Shown here: piece after piece, positions 38,750-49,762 of the stretch | How positions within the stretch are numbered: the first letter of the stretch is position 1 | Layout of the letters: each line of letters starts with the position of its first letter | Origin: Streptomyces sp. WMMB 322 | Lineage (GTDB): Bacteria > Actinomycetota > Actinomycetes > Streptomycetales > Streptomycetaceae | Assembly (NCBI RefSeq): GCF_900090145.1 | Contig: NZ_FMHI01000001.1 | Span: forward strand, 186,001-250,000 | Direction: 5' to 3' | DNA: 64,000 nt | The notes under the pieces: model-generated | The model's input: only the letters and a program-made list of their open reading frames with translations | Database searches by the model: none | Told to the model about the DNA's origin: nothing | Program-made: the position numbers and the translations under genes

Positions 38750-40060
38750 ATGGCTGTTCAAGCTGCCGCCAGCACGCTCGCCGACTCCGCCGGAGCAGGC
38801 GCCGCGCTCGGCCCCGCCGCAGCGCTCTCCTGCCGCGAGTGCGGGGAGCGCATCCCACTCGGCCCGGTCTTCGCCTGTGAGGCGTGTTTCGGGCCGCTGG
38901 AGATCGCGTACGAGTTCCCCGGCGGCGGCACTTCAGGATCCGCGGCGCTCCGTGAGCGCATCGAGGCCGGCCCGGACAACATCTGGCGTTACGCGCCGCT
39001 GCTGCCGGTCCCCGCCGATGTCGCCACGAAGCCCAACACCAATCCCGGCTTCACCAAGCTCGTCCGGGCCGACCGGCTGGCGCGTGAGCTCGGCGTCACG
39101 GGCTCCCTGCACATCAAGGACGACTCCGGCAACCCGACGCACTCCTTCAAGGACCGCGTCGTGGCCATCGCCGTGGAGGCGGCCCGCGCCTTCGGCTTCA
39201 CCACCCTCTCCTGCTCCTCGACGGGCAACCTCGCGGGCGCCGTCGGTGCCGCCGCCGCCCGGGCGGGGATGCGCTCCTGCGTGTTCATCCCGCACGACCT
39301 GGAGCAGGGAAAGGTCGTCATGGCGGCCGTCTACGGCGGCGAACTGGTCGGCATCGAGGGCAACTACGACGACGTGAACCGTTTCTGCTCCGAGCTGATC
39401 GGCGACCCCGCGGGCGAGGGGTGGGGCTTCGTCAACGTCAATCTGCGTCCGTACTACGCCGAGGGTTCCAAGACCCTCGCGTACGAGATCTGCGAACAGC
39501 TGGGCTGGCGGCTGCCGGACCAGCTCGTGGTGCCCATCGCCTCCGGCTCCCAGCTCACGAAGATCGACAAGGGGCTGAAGGAGCTGATCGCCCTCGGCCT
39601 GGTCGAGGACAAGCCGTACAAGATCTTCGGAGCGCAGGCGGAGGGCTGCTCGCCGGTCTCCCGCGCCTTCAAGGACGGGCACGACGTCGTGCGCCCGGTC
39701 CGCCCGGCGACGATCGCCAAGTCGCTGGCCATCGGCAACCCCGCGGACGGGCCGTACGTGCTGGACATCGCACGCCGTACGGGCGGCGCGGTGGAGGACG
39801 TCGACGACCCGCAGATCGTCGACGCGATCAAGCTGCTGGCGCGGACCGAGGGGATCTTCGCCGAGACCGCGGGCGGAGTGACCGTCGGCGTCACGAGGAA
39901 ACTGATCGAGGAGGGGAAGCTGGACCCGTCCCTCACCACCGTCGTCCTCAACACGGGCGACGGCCTGAAGACCCTGGACGCGGTGGCCCCGACCACCGGA
40001 CCGTCCGCCGTCATCCGCCCCAACCTGGACTCCTTCCGAGAGGCTGGTCTCGCATCATGA
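38750..40060 (+). CDS. thrC: Threonine synthase
   Basis: A 436-residue PLP enzyme converting O-phosphohomoserine to threonine. It starts with a zinc-ribbon-like CRECGERIPLGPVFACEAC (about 28-46), found in threonine synthases of this class. PLP-binding Lys lies in DDSGNPTHSFKDRVV near 132, and the glycine phosphate loop in SSTGNLAGAVGAA. It is preceded by a SAM-I riboswitch, which fits because this class is activated or balanced by SAM at the threonine/methionine branch. The stop overlaps the ATG of the CysO-like gene. Confidence 0.95.
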   Translation: MAVQAAASTLADSAGAGAALGPAAALSCRECGERIPLGPVFACEACFGPLEIAYEFPGGGTSGSAALRERIEAGPDNIWRYAPLLPVPADVATKPNTNPGFTKLVRADRLARELGVTGSLHIKDDSGNPTHSFKDRVVAIAVEAARAFGFTTLSCSSTGNLAGAVGAAAARAGMRSCVFIPHDLEQGKVVMAAVYGGELVGIEGNYDDVNRFCSELIGDPAGEGWGFVNVNLRPYYAEGSKTLAYEICEQLGWRLPDQLVVPIASGSQLTKIDKGLKELIALGLVEDKPYKIFGAQAEGCSPVSRAFKDGHDVVRPVRPATIAKSLAIGNPADGPYVLDIARRTGGAVEDVDDPQIVDAIKLLARTEGIFAETAGGVTVGVTRKLIEEGKLDPSLTTVVLNTGDGLKTLDAVAPTTGPSAVIRPNLDSFREAGLAS

Positions 40061-40335
40061 GCGTGAACGTCCGTATTCCGACCATCCTGCGTACCTACAC
40101 CGGCGGGCAGGCAGAGGTCAGCGCCGAGGGTGCGACCCTCTCCGAGGTGCTGACCGATCTGGAGAAGAACCACACCGGCATCGGCGCCCGGGTGCTGGAC
40201 GACGCGGGCAACCTGCGCCGTTTCGTCAACGTCTACGTGAACGACGACGACGTCCGCTTCGAGCAGGGTCTGCAGACACCGACGCCGGACGGTGCCGGCG
40301 TCTCGATCATTCCCGCGGTCGCCGGGGGCTGCTGA
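40057..40335 (+). CDS. MoaD/ThiS-like sulfur carrier of CysO type, ending Gly-Gly-Cys
   Basis: A 92-residue ubiquitin-fold sulfur carrier. It matches, from memory, the mycobacterial CysO pattern: VRIPTILRTYTGGQAEV, FVNVYVNDDDVRF, and IIPAVAGG at the end. CysO carries sulfide as a C-terminal thiocarboxylate for cysteine synthesis by CysM, and Mec+ releases the amino acid. Here a Cys codon follows Gly-Gly, so the C-terminal residue must be removed before activation. The product looks like the CysO-Cys adduct itself. It overlaps thrC by four bases and is probably under the same riboswitch. The cysM and mec genes are not in the window. Confidence 0.9.
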   Translation: MSVNVRIPTILRTYTGGQAEVSAEGATLSEVLTDLEKNHTGIGARVLDDAGNLRRFVNVYVNDDDVRFEQGLQTPTPDGAGVSIIPAVAGGC

Positions 40336-40806
40336 GGTCTCGTGAGAGGTCGGTGAAGGCCCCTTTCCGGGGCTTGCCGTCCCCTAGTGTCGAACCGCCT
40401 TCTCCGGGAACGAGCAGCGAAACGGAGGGGGCGGTTCCGCGTGTGGGGACGCGATAGGGTTGCGGCCAATCCCACCCCGAAGACTCACCCGGCGTATGCC
40501 GGGAGCATATGAGAACGCGACAAGTTGTGCCCGAATTCCCGGCGGCAATTGTCGTGTTGGCACGCTATGCCCGGCCTTGCTTGCCCCGCTTCCTCGGGGA
40601 TTGCGGGCTTTTGGGCCCTCCGTCGGTGCTCAGATTTCTCGCCCTCGTGACCTGTTGCAGAGGGCGTCCGTGCAGATACATTCAGCCGCGGTCGACGCCT
40701 TCCGGCGTACGACTCCGCACGCCTGCGGGGTCGTTCAGGAGGTGAGGTCTGACCCGGGCTCGCGAAGTGCGGGCCCGTGCAAGGGCCAGTAATAGGGGAG
40801 TTAGGG
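40336..40806. promoter_or_regulatory. Long upstream region of the cold-shock gene
   Basis: 471 bases without a convincing gene. TAGGGT at 40455-40460 resembles an actinobacterial -10 box. If used, the cold-shock mRNA would have a leader of more than 300 bases, which is longer than usual and could fold as a temperature-responsive leader. The middle part (40500-40600) is less GC-rich than its surroundings. GGGGAGTTAGGG just before the ATG is the ribosome site. Confidence 0.4.
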
Positions 40807-41010
40807 ATGGCTCAGGGCACCGTCAAGTGGTTCAACGCGGAGAAGGGATACGGCTTCATCGCGGTCGACGGTGGTGCGGACGTGTTCGTCCACTACAGCG
40901 CGATCCAGATGGACGGCTACCGCACCCTGGACGAAGGACAGCGGGTCGAGTTCGAGATCTCGCAGGGTCAGAAGGGGCCGCAGGCGGACATGGTCCGTGT
41001 GACTGCCTGA
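40807..41010 (+). CDS. Cold-shock domain protein
   Basis: A 67-residue CspA-family single-stranded nucleic-acid chaperone. RNP1 is KGYGFIAV (about 13-20) and RNP2 is VFVHYSAI (about 26-33), both with the aromatic residues intact. It starts [16 protein letters not shown], the usual Streptomyces form. It is preceded by a long untranslated region and followed by a strong terminator, so it is monocistronic. Confidence 0.96.
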   Translation: MAQGTVKWFNAEKGYGFIAVDGGADVFVHYSAIQMDGYRTLDEGQRVEFEISQGQKGPQADMVRVTA

Positions 41011-41059
41011 GCACCCGCAACACTGCGCAGAGCTGCAACAGCCGCAACCACAGCCGTAA

Positions 41060-41094
41060 GAAGGGCCGTACCCCGTGAGGGGGTGCGGCCCTTC
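41060..41094 (+). terminator. Terminator of the cold-shock gene
   Basis: A 15-base-pair stem with one G-U pair (41060-41074 with 41080-41094) and a five-base loop, 50 bases past the stop codon. Confidence 0.85.
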
Positions 41095-41217
41095 TGCGCT
41101 GCCCGCCCCTCCGCTTCCGTCGCGGATCCCCGCCCGCGCGGGGCGCCCGGACGTGCGGGAGCACTCCCGGACCGATCGGTTGCGCCGTCCCCGGCTCGGT
41201 GTGATGTCCTGGGGGCG

Positions 41218-41244
41218 CTTGCACTCGCAGGGGTCGAGTGCTAA
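41218..41244. promoter_or_regulatory. CIRCE element 1 (HrcA operator) upstream of groEL
   Basis: The left arm CTTGCACTC (41218-41226), nine-base spacer and right arm GAGTGCTAA (41236-41244) match the CIRCE consensus TTAGCACTC-N9-GAGTGCTAA with small changes in the left arm. It is bound by the heat-shock repressor HrcA. Confidence 0.92.
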
Positions 41245-41252
41245 TCATTGCG

Positions 41253-43055
<1,803 letters not shown>

Positions 43056-43121
43056 TCGCGCAGCGATCGGAGTCCGCTTCGCGGGGAGGACGGCTTCGGC
43101 TCCCTCCCGGCACGGAACGGA

Positions 43122-43157
43122 CCGAGGGCGGCATCCCGGAAGGGGTGCCGCCCTCGG
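43122..43157. terminator. Bidirectional terminator between groEL and secDF
   Basis: An 11-base-pair perfect stem (CCGAGGGCGGC, 43122-43132, with 43147-43157) that extends with A-U, G-U and G-C pairs to a GGAA-type tetraloop. It lies between the convergent groEL and secDF genes. Confidence 0.85.
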
Positions 43158-43198
43158 CGTGCGTTCGGCGTCCTTTCGGCGCCCGGGGGAGCGTGTCC

Positions 43199-45574
43199 TC
43201 AGACGCGCGCTCCGTTGTCGTGCGGTGCGCGGCGCGTGCGCGATGGCCTGGGCCCGGGCCCATTGCTCCCGGGCCGGAGCGGAGTGCGGGCGCGGGACTC
43301 GAATTCGACGGCGAGCGGCGCACCGACGAACAGCGACGAGTACGAGCCCACCACGATGCCGATCAGCAGTGCCAGGGCGAAGTCGCCGAGCGAGTCCCCG
43401 CCGAGCACCGCGAGCGCGGCGATGATGAACAGCGCGCCCATGCCGGTGTTGAGGGTGCGCGGCACCGTCTGGACGACCGCGTTGTTGACCACGCTCCGGA
43501 ACGATTTCCTCCGTCCGCTGCCTCCGGGCGCCTGCCCTCGTTCCTGCCTCGCGCCGGATCCCTGCCGCTGCCATTCCGATCGGACCCTGTCGAAGATGAC
43601 GACGGAGTCGTTGACCGAGTAGCCGATGACGGTCAGCAGCGCGGCGAGGAACACCCCGTCGACGGGCCTGCCCAGCCAGGCGAAGGCACCGACGAGGATG
43701 ACCGTGTCGTGCACGAGTGACAGCACCGTCGAGGTGCCGAACGTCCACCGGAACCGGAACGCCAGATAGAGCAGCTGCGCGCCGAGCGCGACGGCCAGCG
43801 CGATCAGGGCGTTCTGCCGCAGTTCGTCGCCGAGGCTCGGCCCGAACAGCTCGTCGCGTACCGGGTCGGCGTCACCGCCGAGGCCGGCCAGCGTGGAGCG
43901 CACCTTCTGCTCCTGGTCGTCGGTGAGCTGCTCGGAGCGCACCGTGATCTGCTTGCCGTCACCTTCGCCGCCACCGGAGCTCTGGACGACCGCGTCCGGC
44001 AGCCCTGCCTCGGAGAGCGCCGTGCGTGCGGCTTCGGGATCGACGGCCTGGCTGGTGGAGTACTCCACGAGCCGTCCCCCGGTGAACTCGACGCCGAAGT
44101 CCAGCCCGCGCAGCACGATTCCGGCCACCGCAAGGACCACGGCCGCGAACGAGACCGCCAGCCAGCGCCTTCCGTACCGCATCCAGTCCGGATTCCGCTT
44201 CGTCAGCCGGGCCCGTACGCGGCCCAGGCCCGCAAGTCCGGTGATCCGCGGATGGGCGCGCACGGTACGGCGTTGCACGGCGAAGTCCACCAGAGCCCTC
44301 GTGACGACCAGCGCGCTGACCATCGAGGCCAGCACGCCGATCGAGAGCGTCACGCCGAAGCCGCGCACCGGCCCCGAGGCGAGGGTGAAGAGCAGCAGGG
44401 CCGCGAGGAGTGTGGTGACGTTGGAGTCGATGATCGCGCTGAACGCACCGCGGAAGCCCTTCGCCGAAGCGGTGCGCAGGCTTCTGGCCCGGCCCCCGCG
44501 TGCGTACTCCTCCCTCCCCCGTTCGAAGACGAGGACGTTCGCGTCGACGGCCATGCCGATCGCCAGTACGAAACCGGCGAGGCCCGGCAGCGTCAGCGTG
44601 GCTCCGAACGCGAGCAGCGCGGAGTACGCGATCAGCCCGTAGCACAGCAGGCCCACGGCCGTGAGCGCGCCGAACAGCCGGTATACGAAGACCACGAAAG
44701 CCGACGTGAGTGCGACACCGATCGCGGCCGCCCACCCGCTTGCCTCGATCGCATCGGCGCCCAGCGTCGGCCCGACGGTGTGGCGTTCGATCACCTCGAC
44801 CGGGACGGGCAGGGCGCCGCCCTCGATGAGGGTGGCCAGCTCTTTGGCCTCCTTCTCGGTGAAGTCCCCGGTGATCTGGGTGTTCCCGCCTCCGATGCCC
44901 GACTTGCAGGCGACGGACGGGTCGACCTGCGGTGACGAGATGACCCTCTCGTCCAGGACGATCGCCACGCGACGCTGCGGATCCCCGGCCGGGGAGCAGG
45001 CCGCCTTGCCCGTCAGGTCCTTCCACTCCCTTGCGCCCTTGTCGCGGAAGCCGAGTTCGACGAACCAGCCGGAGCCGCGCTGCTGGTCGAGGGAGGCCTT
45101 GGCCGACTGCACCTCGATGCCCGTCATGGCGGTGTCCCCGAGCTCCACGGGACGGCCGGACTCGTCCTTCTCGCCCTTTCCGTCCTTCCCGTCCTTCCCG
45201 CCGTCGCGAGCCCCGGGCTGCGGGGCTCCCTCGACGGGGTGGAAGGTCAGCTGGGCGGTGCGGCCGAGGACCTCGGTGGCCTCTCGGGGGTCCTGAAGAC
45301 CGGGGAGTTCGACGATGATGCGGTTGTCGCCGGAGCGCACGAGGTTGGGTTCGGCGACGCCGAGCGCGTCCACGCGCCGGCGCAGCACTTCCATGGTGTC
45401 GTCCGTGGCGGACGGCGTCGCTTTCGCCGATTCGGAGTCGCGGGTCTCCAGAACGATCTGGGTTCCGCCGCGCAGGTCGATGCCGAGGCGGGGTTGCTGG
45501 GTCACGGAGATGATCGCGGCGAGGGCCATCACGGCAAGCGCGATCACCGCCCGCACCTTGTTGGCGCGAGTCAT
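43199..45574 (-). CDS. secDF: SecD-SecF fusion protein-export subunit
   Basis: A 791-residue fusion in which the SecD half (about 1-430) and SecF half (about 460-760) each have six membrane segments and an external domain. SecD marks are GIDLRGGTQIVLE and VGPTLGADAI; SecF marks are GVEFTGGRLVEYS and VILVGAFAWLGR. A Lys/Gly/Asp-rich insert lies in the first external domain (GGKDGKDGKGEKDESG near 140). It uses the proton gradient to pull exported proteins outward. The ATG at 45574 has AGGAGG eight bases upstream. Streptomycetes usually also have separate secD and secF, so this is probably the second copy. Confidence 0.95.
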   Translation of the reverse strand: MTRANKVRAVIALAVMALAAIISVTQQPRLGIDLRGGTQIVLETRDSESAKATPSATDDTMEVLRRRVDALGVAEPNLVRSGDNRIIVELPGLQDPREATEVLGRTAQLTFHPVEGAPQPGARDGGKDGKDGKGEKDESGRPVELGDTAMTGIEVQSAKASLDQQRGSGWFVELGFRDKGAREWKDLTGKAACSPAGDPQRRVAIVLDERVISSPQVDPSVACKSGIGGGNTQITGDFTEKEAKELATLIEGGALPVPVEVIERHTVGPTLGADAIEASGWAAAIGVALTSAFVVFVYRLFGALTAVGLLCYGLIAYSALLAFGATLTLPGLAGFVLAIGMAVDANVLVFERGREEYARGGRARSLRTASAKGFRGAFSAIIDSNVTTLLAALLLFTLASGPVRGFGVTLSIGVLASMVSALVVTRALVDFAVQRRTVRAHPRITGLAGLGRVRARLTKRNPDWMRYGRRWLAVSFAAVVLAVAGIVLRGLDFGVEFTGGRLVEYSTSQAVDPEAARTALSEAGLPDAVVQSSGGGEGDGKQITVRSEQLTDDQEQKVRSTLAGLGGDADPVRDELFGPSLGDELRQNALIALAVALGAQLLYLAFRFRWTFGTSTVLSLVHDTVILVGAFAWLGRPVDGVFLAALLTVIGYSVNDSVVIFDRVRSEWQRQGSGARQERGQAPGGSGRRKSFRSVVNNAVVQTVPRTLNTGMGALFIIAALAVLGGDSLGDFALALLIGIVVGSYSSLFVGAPLAVEFESRARTPLRPGSNGPGPRPSRTRRAPHDNGARV

Positions 45575-45685
45575 GGGGTTTGCCTCCTGCACAGGCACAC
45601 CGGCACCCCGTGGGGCGGCGGTGGTGAAGGTGACGGCACCGGCGTGCGCCGGAGCGCGGCGGCCGGATGCCGTTTCGGTCGGAGC

Positions 45686-46129
45686 TCAGATGCCTGTGCG
45701 GGCCGGCGGTGCGCGTCCTTGGCGCGGCGAGCGGTGCGTGAGGTCTGCGGTGGAGAGCTGCGGGCGCTCCGGCAGTACGTGGCCGCGCTGCTCCTGCGAA
45801 CCGTTCTGACCGACGGCGGGAAGCAGCGGAAGCGGAGCCTGAGTTGCGGCGTGCGCCGGATGCGCGACCGCCGTCCGGAGATGCTGCGGCGGGTCCTGGT
45901 GGTGCGTACCGGCGGCCTGGCCGGCGGACCGGAAGTCATGGGGGCCCGGCTGGTGCTGCAACGCCGCGGAGCCGCCGGACAGGGCGAGCAGCAACGCGAG
46001 CAGCATGCCGGGCAGGCTCGCCGGCAGACCCGCCCGCCGACGCGGGCGGGGCCGCGCGCACGCCGGTGAGGACGGCGGGCGGCGGTGCACGGAGGCCGGA
46101 CGGTGCACGCGGTCCGCGCTGTGTGACAC
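45686..46129 (-). CDS. Small unknown protein, exported or membrane-anchored
   Basis: A 147-residue protein read from a GTG at 46129 with an excellent AGGAGG box five bases away. It has a basic Arg/Pro-rich start, a hydrophobic segment at about 37-60 (GLPASLPGMLLALLLALSGG), then a polar His/Gln/Pro-rich domain. I recognise no family. The signal-anchor layout, the good ribosome site and the place 111 bases upstream of secDF on the same strand suggest cotranscription. The longer open frame on its 5' side is a shadow of the methyltransferase gene. Confidence 0.6.
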   Translation of the reverse strand: MSHSADRVHRPASVHRRPPSSPACARPRPRRRAGLPASLPGMLLALLLALSGGSAALQHQPGPHDFRSAGQAAGTHHQDPPQHLRTAVAHPAHAATQAPLPLLPAVGQNGSQEQRGHVLPERPQLSTADLTHRSPRQGRAPPARTGI

Positions 46130-46298
46130 CTCGCCCTCCTCGCCTCGCTCGACGTCCGTGGCCGGGAGGCGCGGACGCCTCACAGCCTGCCCGAGAAGCG
46201 TCCCGGGTTCAACGTCGGCTTGGGCAGGCCCGGTGGTTCCCGCCGGTACCCGGCGCCCGACCGGGCCGGCTTTCGCGGGCCGGCTTCCGAGGGGCGGT

Positions 46299-47165
46299 TC
46301 ACGACGTGGGACGGGGCGGACGGCCGTCCGGGTCTCTCCACCAGATGAACACCTCGGTGCTCGGCTGCCGTTCGGAGAACCGTTCCGCGGGCGACGCCTC
46401 CCGCAGCACGCGGCGCAGGTGCGCCTCGAAGTCGTCGCGGCGCGCGCCGAAGAGATGCGGGGCGGAGAACGACATGGAGAACACCTCCGCGACGACGTCG
46501 TCCAAGGTGCGTTCCAGCGCCTGCCCGCCGGGAACGACGAGGCGACGGGGGCCGGAGAATCCCGACCGGGTGAACACGGCCGCCTCGCCGCCGGGTGTTC
46601 CATGTGGCAGCAGGCCCCGGCCGGCTCGCCGGACCGGCCCCAGGTAGTCCCTGACCAGTTCCTCGACGGCGGACCGGGGAACCACCGGGTGCGCTGGGGC
46701 CTCGACGCTCCGGGTCTCCGTCTTCAGGTCGGAGATGTGCACCAGCGCCCCGCCCGGCCGGAGCATCTCCTTGACGGTGGCCGCCACGGCATCACGGTCC
46801 ATCCAGTGGAAGGACTGGCCGAACGTCGCGACGGTGAACGTGCCCAGCCCCGCGGGCAGTTCCTCGGCACGGGCCCGTACCCACCGGACCTTCGCGGACA
46901 GTCCGCGGCCGGCTGCCTTCCGCGCGGCTTCGGCGATCATCCCGCTGTCCGGGTCGACGCCGACGGTTTCGCCGAACAGGTGCGCCAGGGGGAGAGCGAG
47001 GGTGCCCGGCCCGCACCCGACGTCGATGAGCCGGCCTCGTCCGTCGAGGTTCAACGCACCGGCGAGAGCGTCGGCCAGCCCGGGCGCGTAGGGCAGCCTT
47101 CCCCGCTCGTAGTGGACGGCCGTCCCGGAGAACAGCATGTCGTCCCACTCATGGTCAGTGGCCAT
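46299..47165 (-). CDS. Class I SAM-dependent methyltransferase
   Basis: A 288-residue methyltransferase of the UbiE/Methyltransf_11 type. SAM motif I is GRLIDVGCGPGTLALPLAHL near 44-63, followed by VGVDPDSGMI and the family's FGQSFHWMDRD. The substrate is unknown. The ATG at 47165 with AAGGAG upstream is preferred over one ten codons earlier. It lies 58 bases downstream of the IclR regulator on the same strand. Confidence 0.9.
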   Translation of the reverse strand: MATDHEWDDMLFSGTAVHYERGRLPYAPGLADALAGALNLDGRGRLIDVGCGPGTLALPLAHLFGETVGVDPDSGMIAEAARKAAGRGLSAKVRWVRARAEELPAGLGTFTVATFGQSFHWMDRDAVAATVKEMLRPGGALVHISDLKTETRSVEAPAHPVVPRSAVEELVRDYLGPVRRAGRGLLPHGTPGGEAAVFTRSGFSGPRRLVVPGGQALERTLDDVVAEVFSMSFSAPHLFGARRDDFEAHLRRVLREASPAERFSERQPSTEVFIWWRDPDGRPPRPTS

Positions 47166-47223
47166 GGCAACCGCCCTTCTCCTTCCTGTTCGCATCTCCG
47201 GGCGTCCGGTGCGTCCAGGCCGG

Positions 47224-48009
47224 TCAGGCGCCTCGGGGGGCGAGCCCGCTGCGGTGCGGCGGTGCGCCGAGCGTCAGCGAGAAGCGCTTCGCGGCACCGG
47301 CGACGGCCCGTCCGCACCGGGCGAGTGACGTCTCGTCGGTGAAGCTGCTCAGTGTGACGGCGCTCATGCCGCCCACGGCCGCTCCCGAGTGGTCGAAGAC
47401 GGGAGCGCCCACGGCTACGACGCCCGTCTCGTTCTCCTCACGGTCCTCCGCGTATCCGCGTTCCCGCACGGCGGACAGTTCGCCGAGAAGCTTCGCCGGT
47501 TCGGTGTGCGTGCGTTCCGTGCGCGCGGGCATCCCGGTGCGCTTGAGCAGGGTGAGCACCGTCTCGTCGGGCAGCGTGGCGAGCACGGACTTGCCCACGG
47601 AGGTGGAGTGCAGTGCGAGGCTCATGCCGACGCGCGAGGCCAGCCGGTAGGGCTTGTCGGCCTCCAACTTGGCCGCGTAGACCGCCTCGTCGCCGCTGAG
47701 CAGCGCGAAGTGGACGGTCCAGTCCGTCTCTTCGCGCAGCGCCTCCAGCACGGGCCGGGCCTGGTCCGGCAGGTCGCCCTCACGCTGGTGGCTGCCGACG
47801 AGGGCCAGGACGCGGGGCCCGCTCGCGTAGCTGCCGCGGCCGAGGGAGCGGGCGAAGCCGCGTTCGACGAGCGTTTGGAGGATGCGGTGGACGGTCGGCT
47901 TGGGCAGCGACGTGGCCTCGGAGATTTCCGCGACGCTCCGGTGGTCGGCCAGGGCCTCCAGCACGTCGAGTGTCTTGTCCGCCGCTGTGCGGCGCCCGTC
48001 GCTGGCCAT
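47224..48009 (-). CDS. IclR-family transcriptional regulator
   Basis: A 261-residue IclR regulator. The winged helix-turn-helix spans about 1-75 (TLDVLEALADHRSVAEISEA, then PTVHRILQTLVERGFARS). The effector-binding domain spans about 85-255 with SVGKSVLATLPDETV and EDREENETGVVAVGAPV. It is divergent from the MHS transporter gene, which it probably controls, and a palindrome lies between them at 48189-48203. The effector is likely a small carboxylate, but this is inference. Confidence 0.93.
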   Translation of the reverse strand: MASDGRRTAADKTLDVLEALADHRSVAEISEATSLPKPTVHRILQTLVERGFARSLGRGSYASGPRVLALVGSHQREGDLPDQARPVLEALREETDWTVHFALLSGDEAVYAAKLEADKPYRLASRVGMSLALHSTSVGKSVLATLPDETVLTLLKRTGMPARTERTHTEPAKLLGELSAVRERGYAEDREENETGVVAVGAPVFDHSGAAVGGMSAVTLSSFTDETSLARCGRAVAGAAKRFSLTLGAPPHRSGLAPRGA

Positions 48010-48188
48010 CGGCCCAGTCTATGCAGCCGGGCGGGGCGGGGTTGCGCCTCGCGGAGCGGGCCCGGTCCTGCTAAGTGCGGGCCCACCGGACGCACCGGTG
48101 AGCGCGGCGAGTTCGGCTTCGAAAGAGTCCGCGCGGGTTCACAGTCATGGAGGGCTGTGGCAGCATCACGGAACCCCGGGCCGGTTTC

Positions 48189-48203
48189 CGGAACGCGATT
48201 CCG
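48189..48203. promoter_or_regulatory. Candidate IclR operator between regulator and transporter
   Basis: A short perfect inverted repeat: CGGAA (48189-48193), five-base spacer, TTCCG (48199-48203), in the 278-base divergent region. IclR proteins bind such near-palindromes, but the match is short and could be chance in GC-rich DNA. Confidence 0.35.
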
Positions 48204-48287
48204 CCACGCAGAACGATGCCGTGGTGGTCTGCCGGTGTGCCGGTCCGTGGCGGCCAAGGCGGCAGGGACGGATGAATCGAGACGGCC

Positions 48288-49715
48288 ATGTCCGAGGAAC
48301 CACCACCCCCCACGACCACGAACCCCACCACTCCCGCGTCCGGCCCCGTGGCCGGCTCCACACCCGACCCGGCGTCCAGAAGCATGCGGACCGACCGTGA
48401 GCTGCGGCGCGTCGTCAGTGCGTCGGTCATCGGCACCGCGCTCGAGTGGTACGACTTCTTCATCTACGGCACGGCCGTCGTGCTGGTCTTCAACGACCTG
48501 TTCTTCGTCCAGGACGACCCGGCGGCAGGAACGCTGATCGGTCTGGCGACCTTCGGAGTCGGCTTCGTCTTCCGCCCCGTGGGGGGCTTCCTCTTCGGGG
48601 CGCTCGGCGACCGCATCGGAAGGCGCTCCACTCTCGTACTGACGACGCTGGTCATGGGCCTGTCCACCGGGTTCATCGGACTACTGCCCCCGTACGCCTC
48701 GATCGGTGTGGCGGCCCCCGTTCTGCTCACGCTGATGCGGGTGTGCCAAGGGCTCGGTGCGGGTGCCGAGTTCGGCGGTGCCTCGACGCTGCTCGCCGAG
48801 CACGCACCGGCCGGGAAGCGGGGGTTCTACGCCTCGTTCGCGCAGATGGGCGTGCAGGCAGGGCTCGTCCTGGGGATGGTCGTCTTCCTGTTCGTCGGGA
48901 TGCTTCCGGAGGCGAGCCGGCAGAGCTGGGGATGGCGTCTGCCGTTCCTGTTCAGCTTCGTACTGATCGGCGTCTCGCTCTACTTGCGGCTGCGCGTGGC
49001 CGAATCGCCCGTGTTCCAGCGGATGAAGGAGGACCGCGGCGTCGTGAAACTGCCGGTGCGGGAGGCGTTGCGCCGCTACCCGCGCAGCTTCCTGGTGGGC
49101 GTCGGCGCGCACATCTGCGACACCTCGGTCGTCTACATCTACGCCACCTTCTCCGTCTCCTACCTGACGGTGCAGGTCGAGCAGCCCAAGTGGGTCGCCC
49201 TGACCGGGGTGATCTCCTTCGGGCTGGTGGTGATCGCGCTGCAGCCGGTGTACGGAGCGCTGTCGGACCGGATCGGACGCCGGCCGCTCAACCTGTTCAG
49301 CGTCGTCTTCACCGGTCTGTTCGCGTACCCGTTCTTCATGCTGCTCGACACCGGCGTGCCCGTCGTGATCTGGCTTGCGATGATCGTGGCCACCTCGCTG
49401 GGACTGGCGCCGATGATCGCCGTCCAACCGGTCTTCTACGCCGAGCTGTTCGGGGCGCGGGTGCGCTACACCGGCTTCGCGGCGTCACGCGAGACGGGTG
49501 CCGCGCTCGCCGGGTTCTCGCCGTTCATCGCGGCCGCGCTGCTGGGATACGCGGACGGTGACCCGTGGCTCGTCGCGCTCTACATGGCGGCGACGGCGGC
49601 GATCTCCCTCGTGGCGTTCCTGTACTCCAAGGAGTCCCGGCTGACGGACGTCTCACTGGCCGAGCATGCTCCCGCGAGCCCGGGCGGAGCGGAGCCGGGC
49701 GCGCCGCCGTCCTGA
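48288..49715 (+). CDS. MHS-family metabolite:proton symporter (MFS)
   Basis: A 475-residue transporter with 12 membrane segments from about residue 45. The metabolite:H+ symporter family signature is visible as VIGTALEWYDFFIYGTA (about 45-61) and FGALGDRIGRRSTLV. Family members import shikimate, alpha-ketoglutarate, proline/betaine or aromatic acids. The neighbouring IclR regulator fits a carboxylate or aromatic acid, but the substrate is unknown. The N-terminal 38 residues are Pro/Thr-rich. Confidence 0.92.
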   Translation: MSEEPPPPTTTNPTTPASGPVAGSTPDPASRSMRTDRELRRVVSASVIGTALEWYDFFIYGTAVVLVFNDLFFVQDDPAAGTLIGLATFGVGFVFRPVGGFLFGALGDRIGRRSTLVLTTLVMGLSTGFIGLLPPYASIGVAAPVLLTLMRVCQGLGAGAEFGGASTLLAEHAPAGKRGFYASFAQMGVQAGLVLGMVVFLFVGMLPEASRQSWGWRLPFLFSFVLIGVSLYLRLRVAESPVFQRMKEDRGVVKLPVREALRRYPRSFLVGVGAHICDTSVVYIYATFSVSYLTVQVEQPKWVALTGVISFGLVVIALQPVYGALSDRIGRRPLNLFSVVFTGLFAYPFFMLLDTGVPVVIWLAMIVATSLGLAPMIAVQPVFYAELFGARVRYTGFAASRETGAALAGFSPFIAAALLGYADGDPWLVALYMAATAAISLVAFLYSKESRLTDVSLAEHAPASPGGAEPGAPPS

Positions 49716-49762
49716 CCCGTCTGAAGCGGAGGCCGGTGCGCTCAACGGCCGCTGAGGGGACG

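Noticed and set aside
40500..40800. Small ORFs upstream of the cold-shock gene
   Set aside because: They lack ribosome sites and normal codon bias. The region is better read as a long leader.
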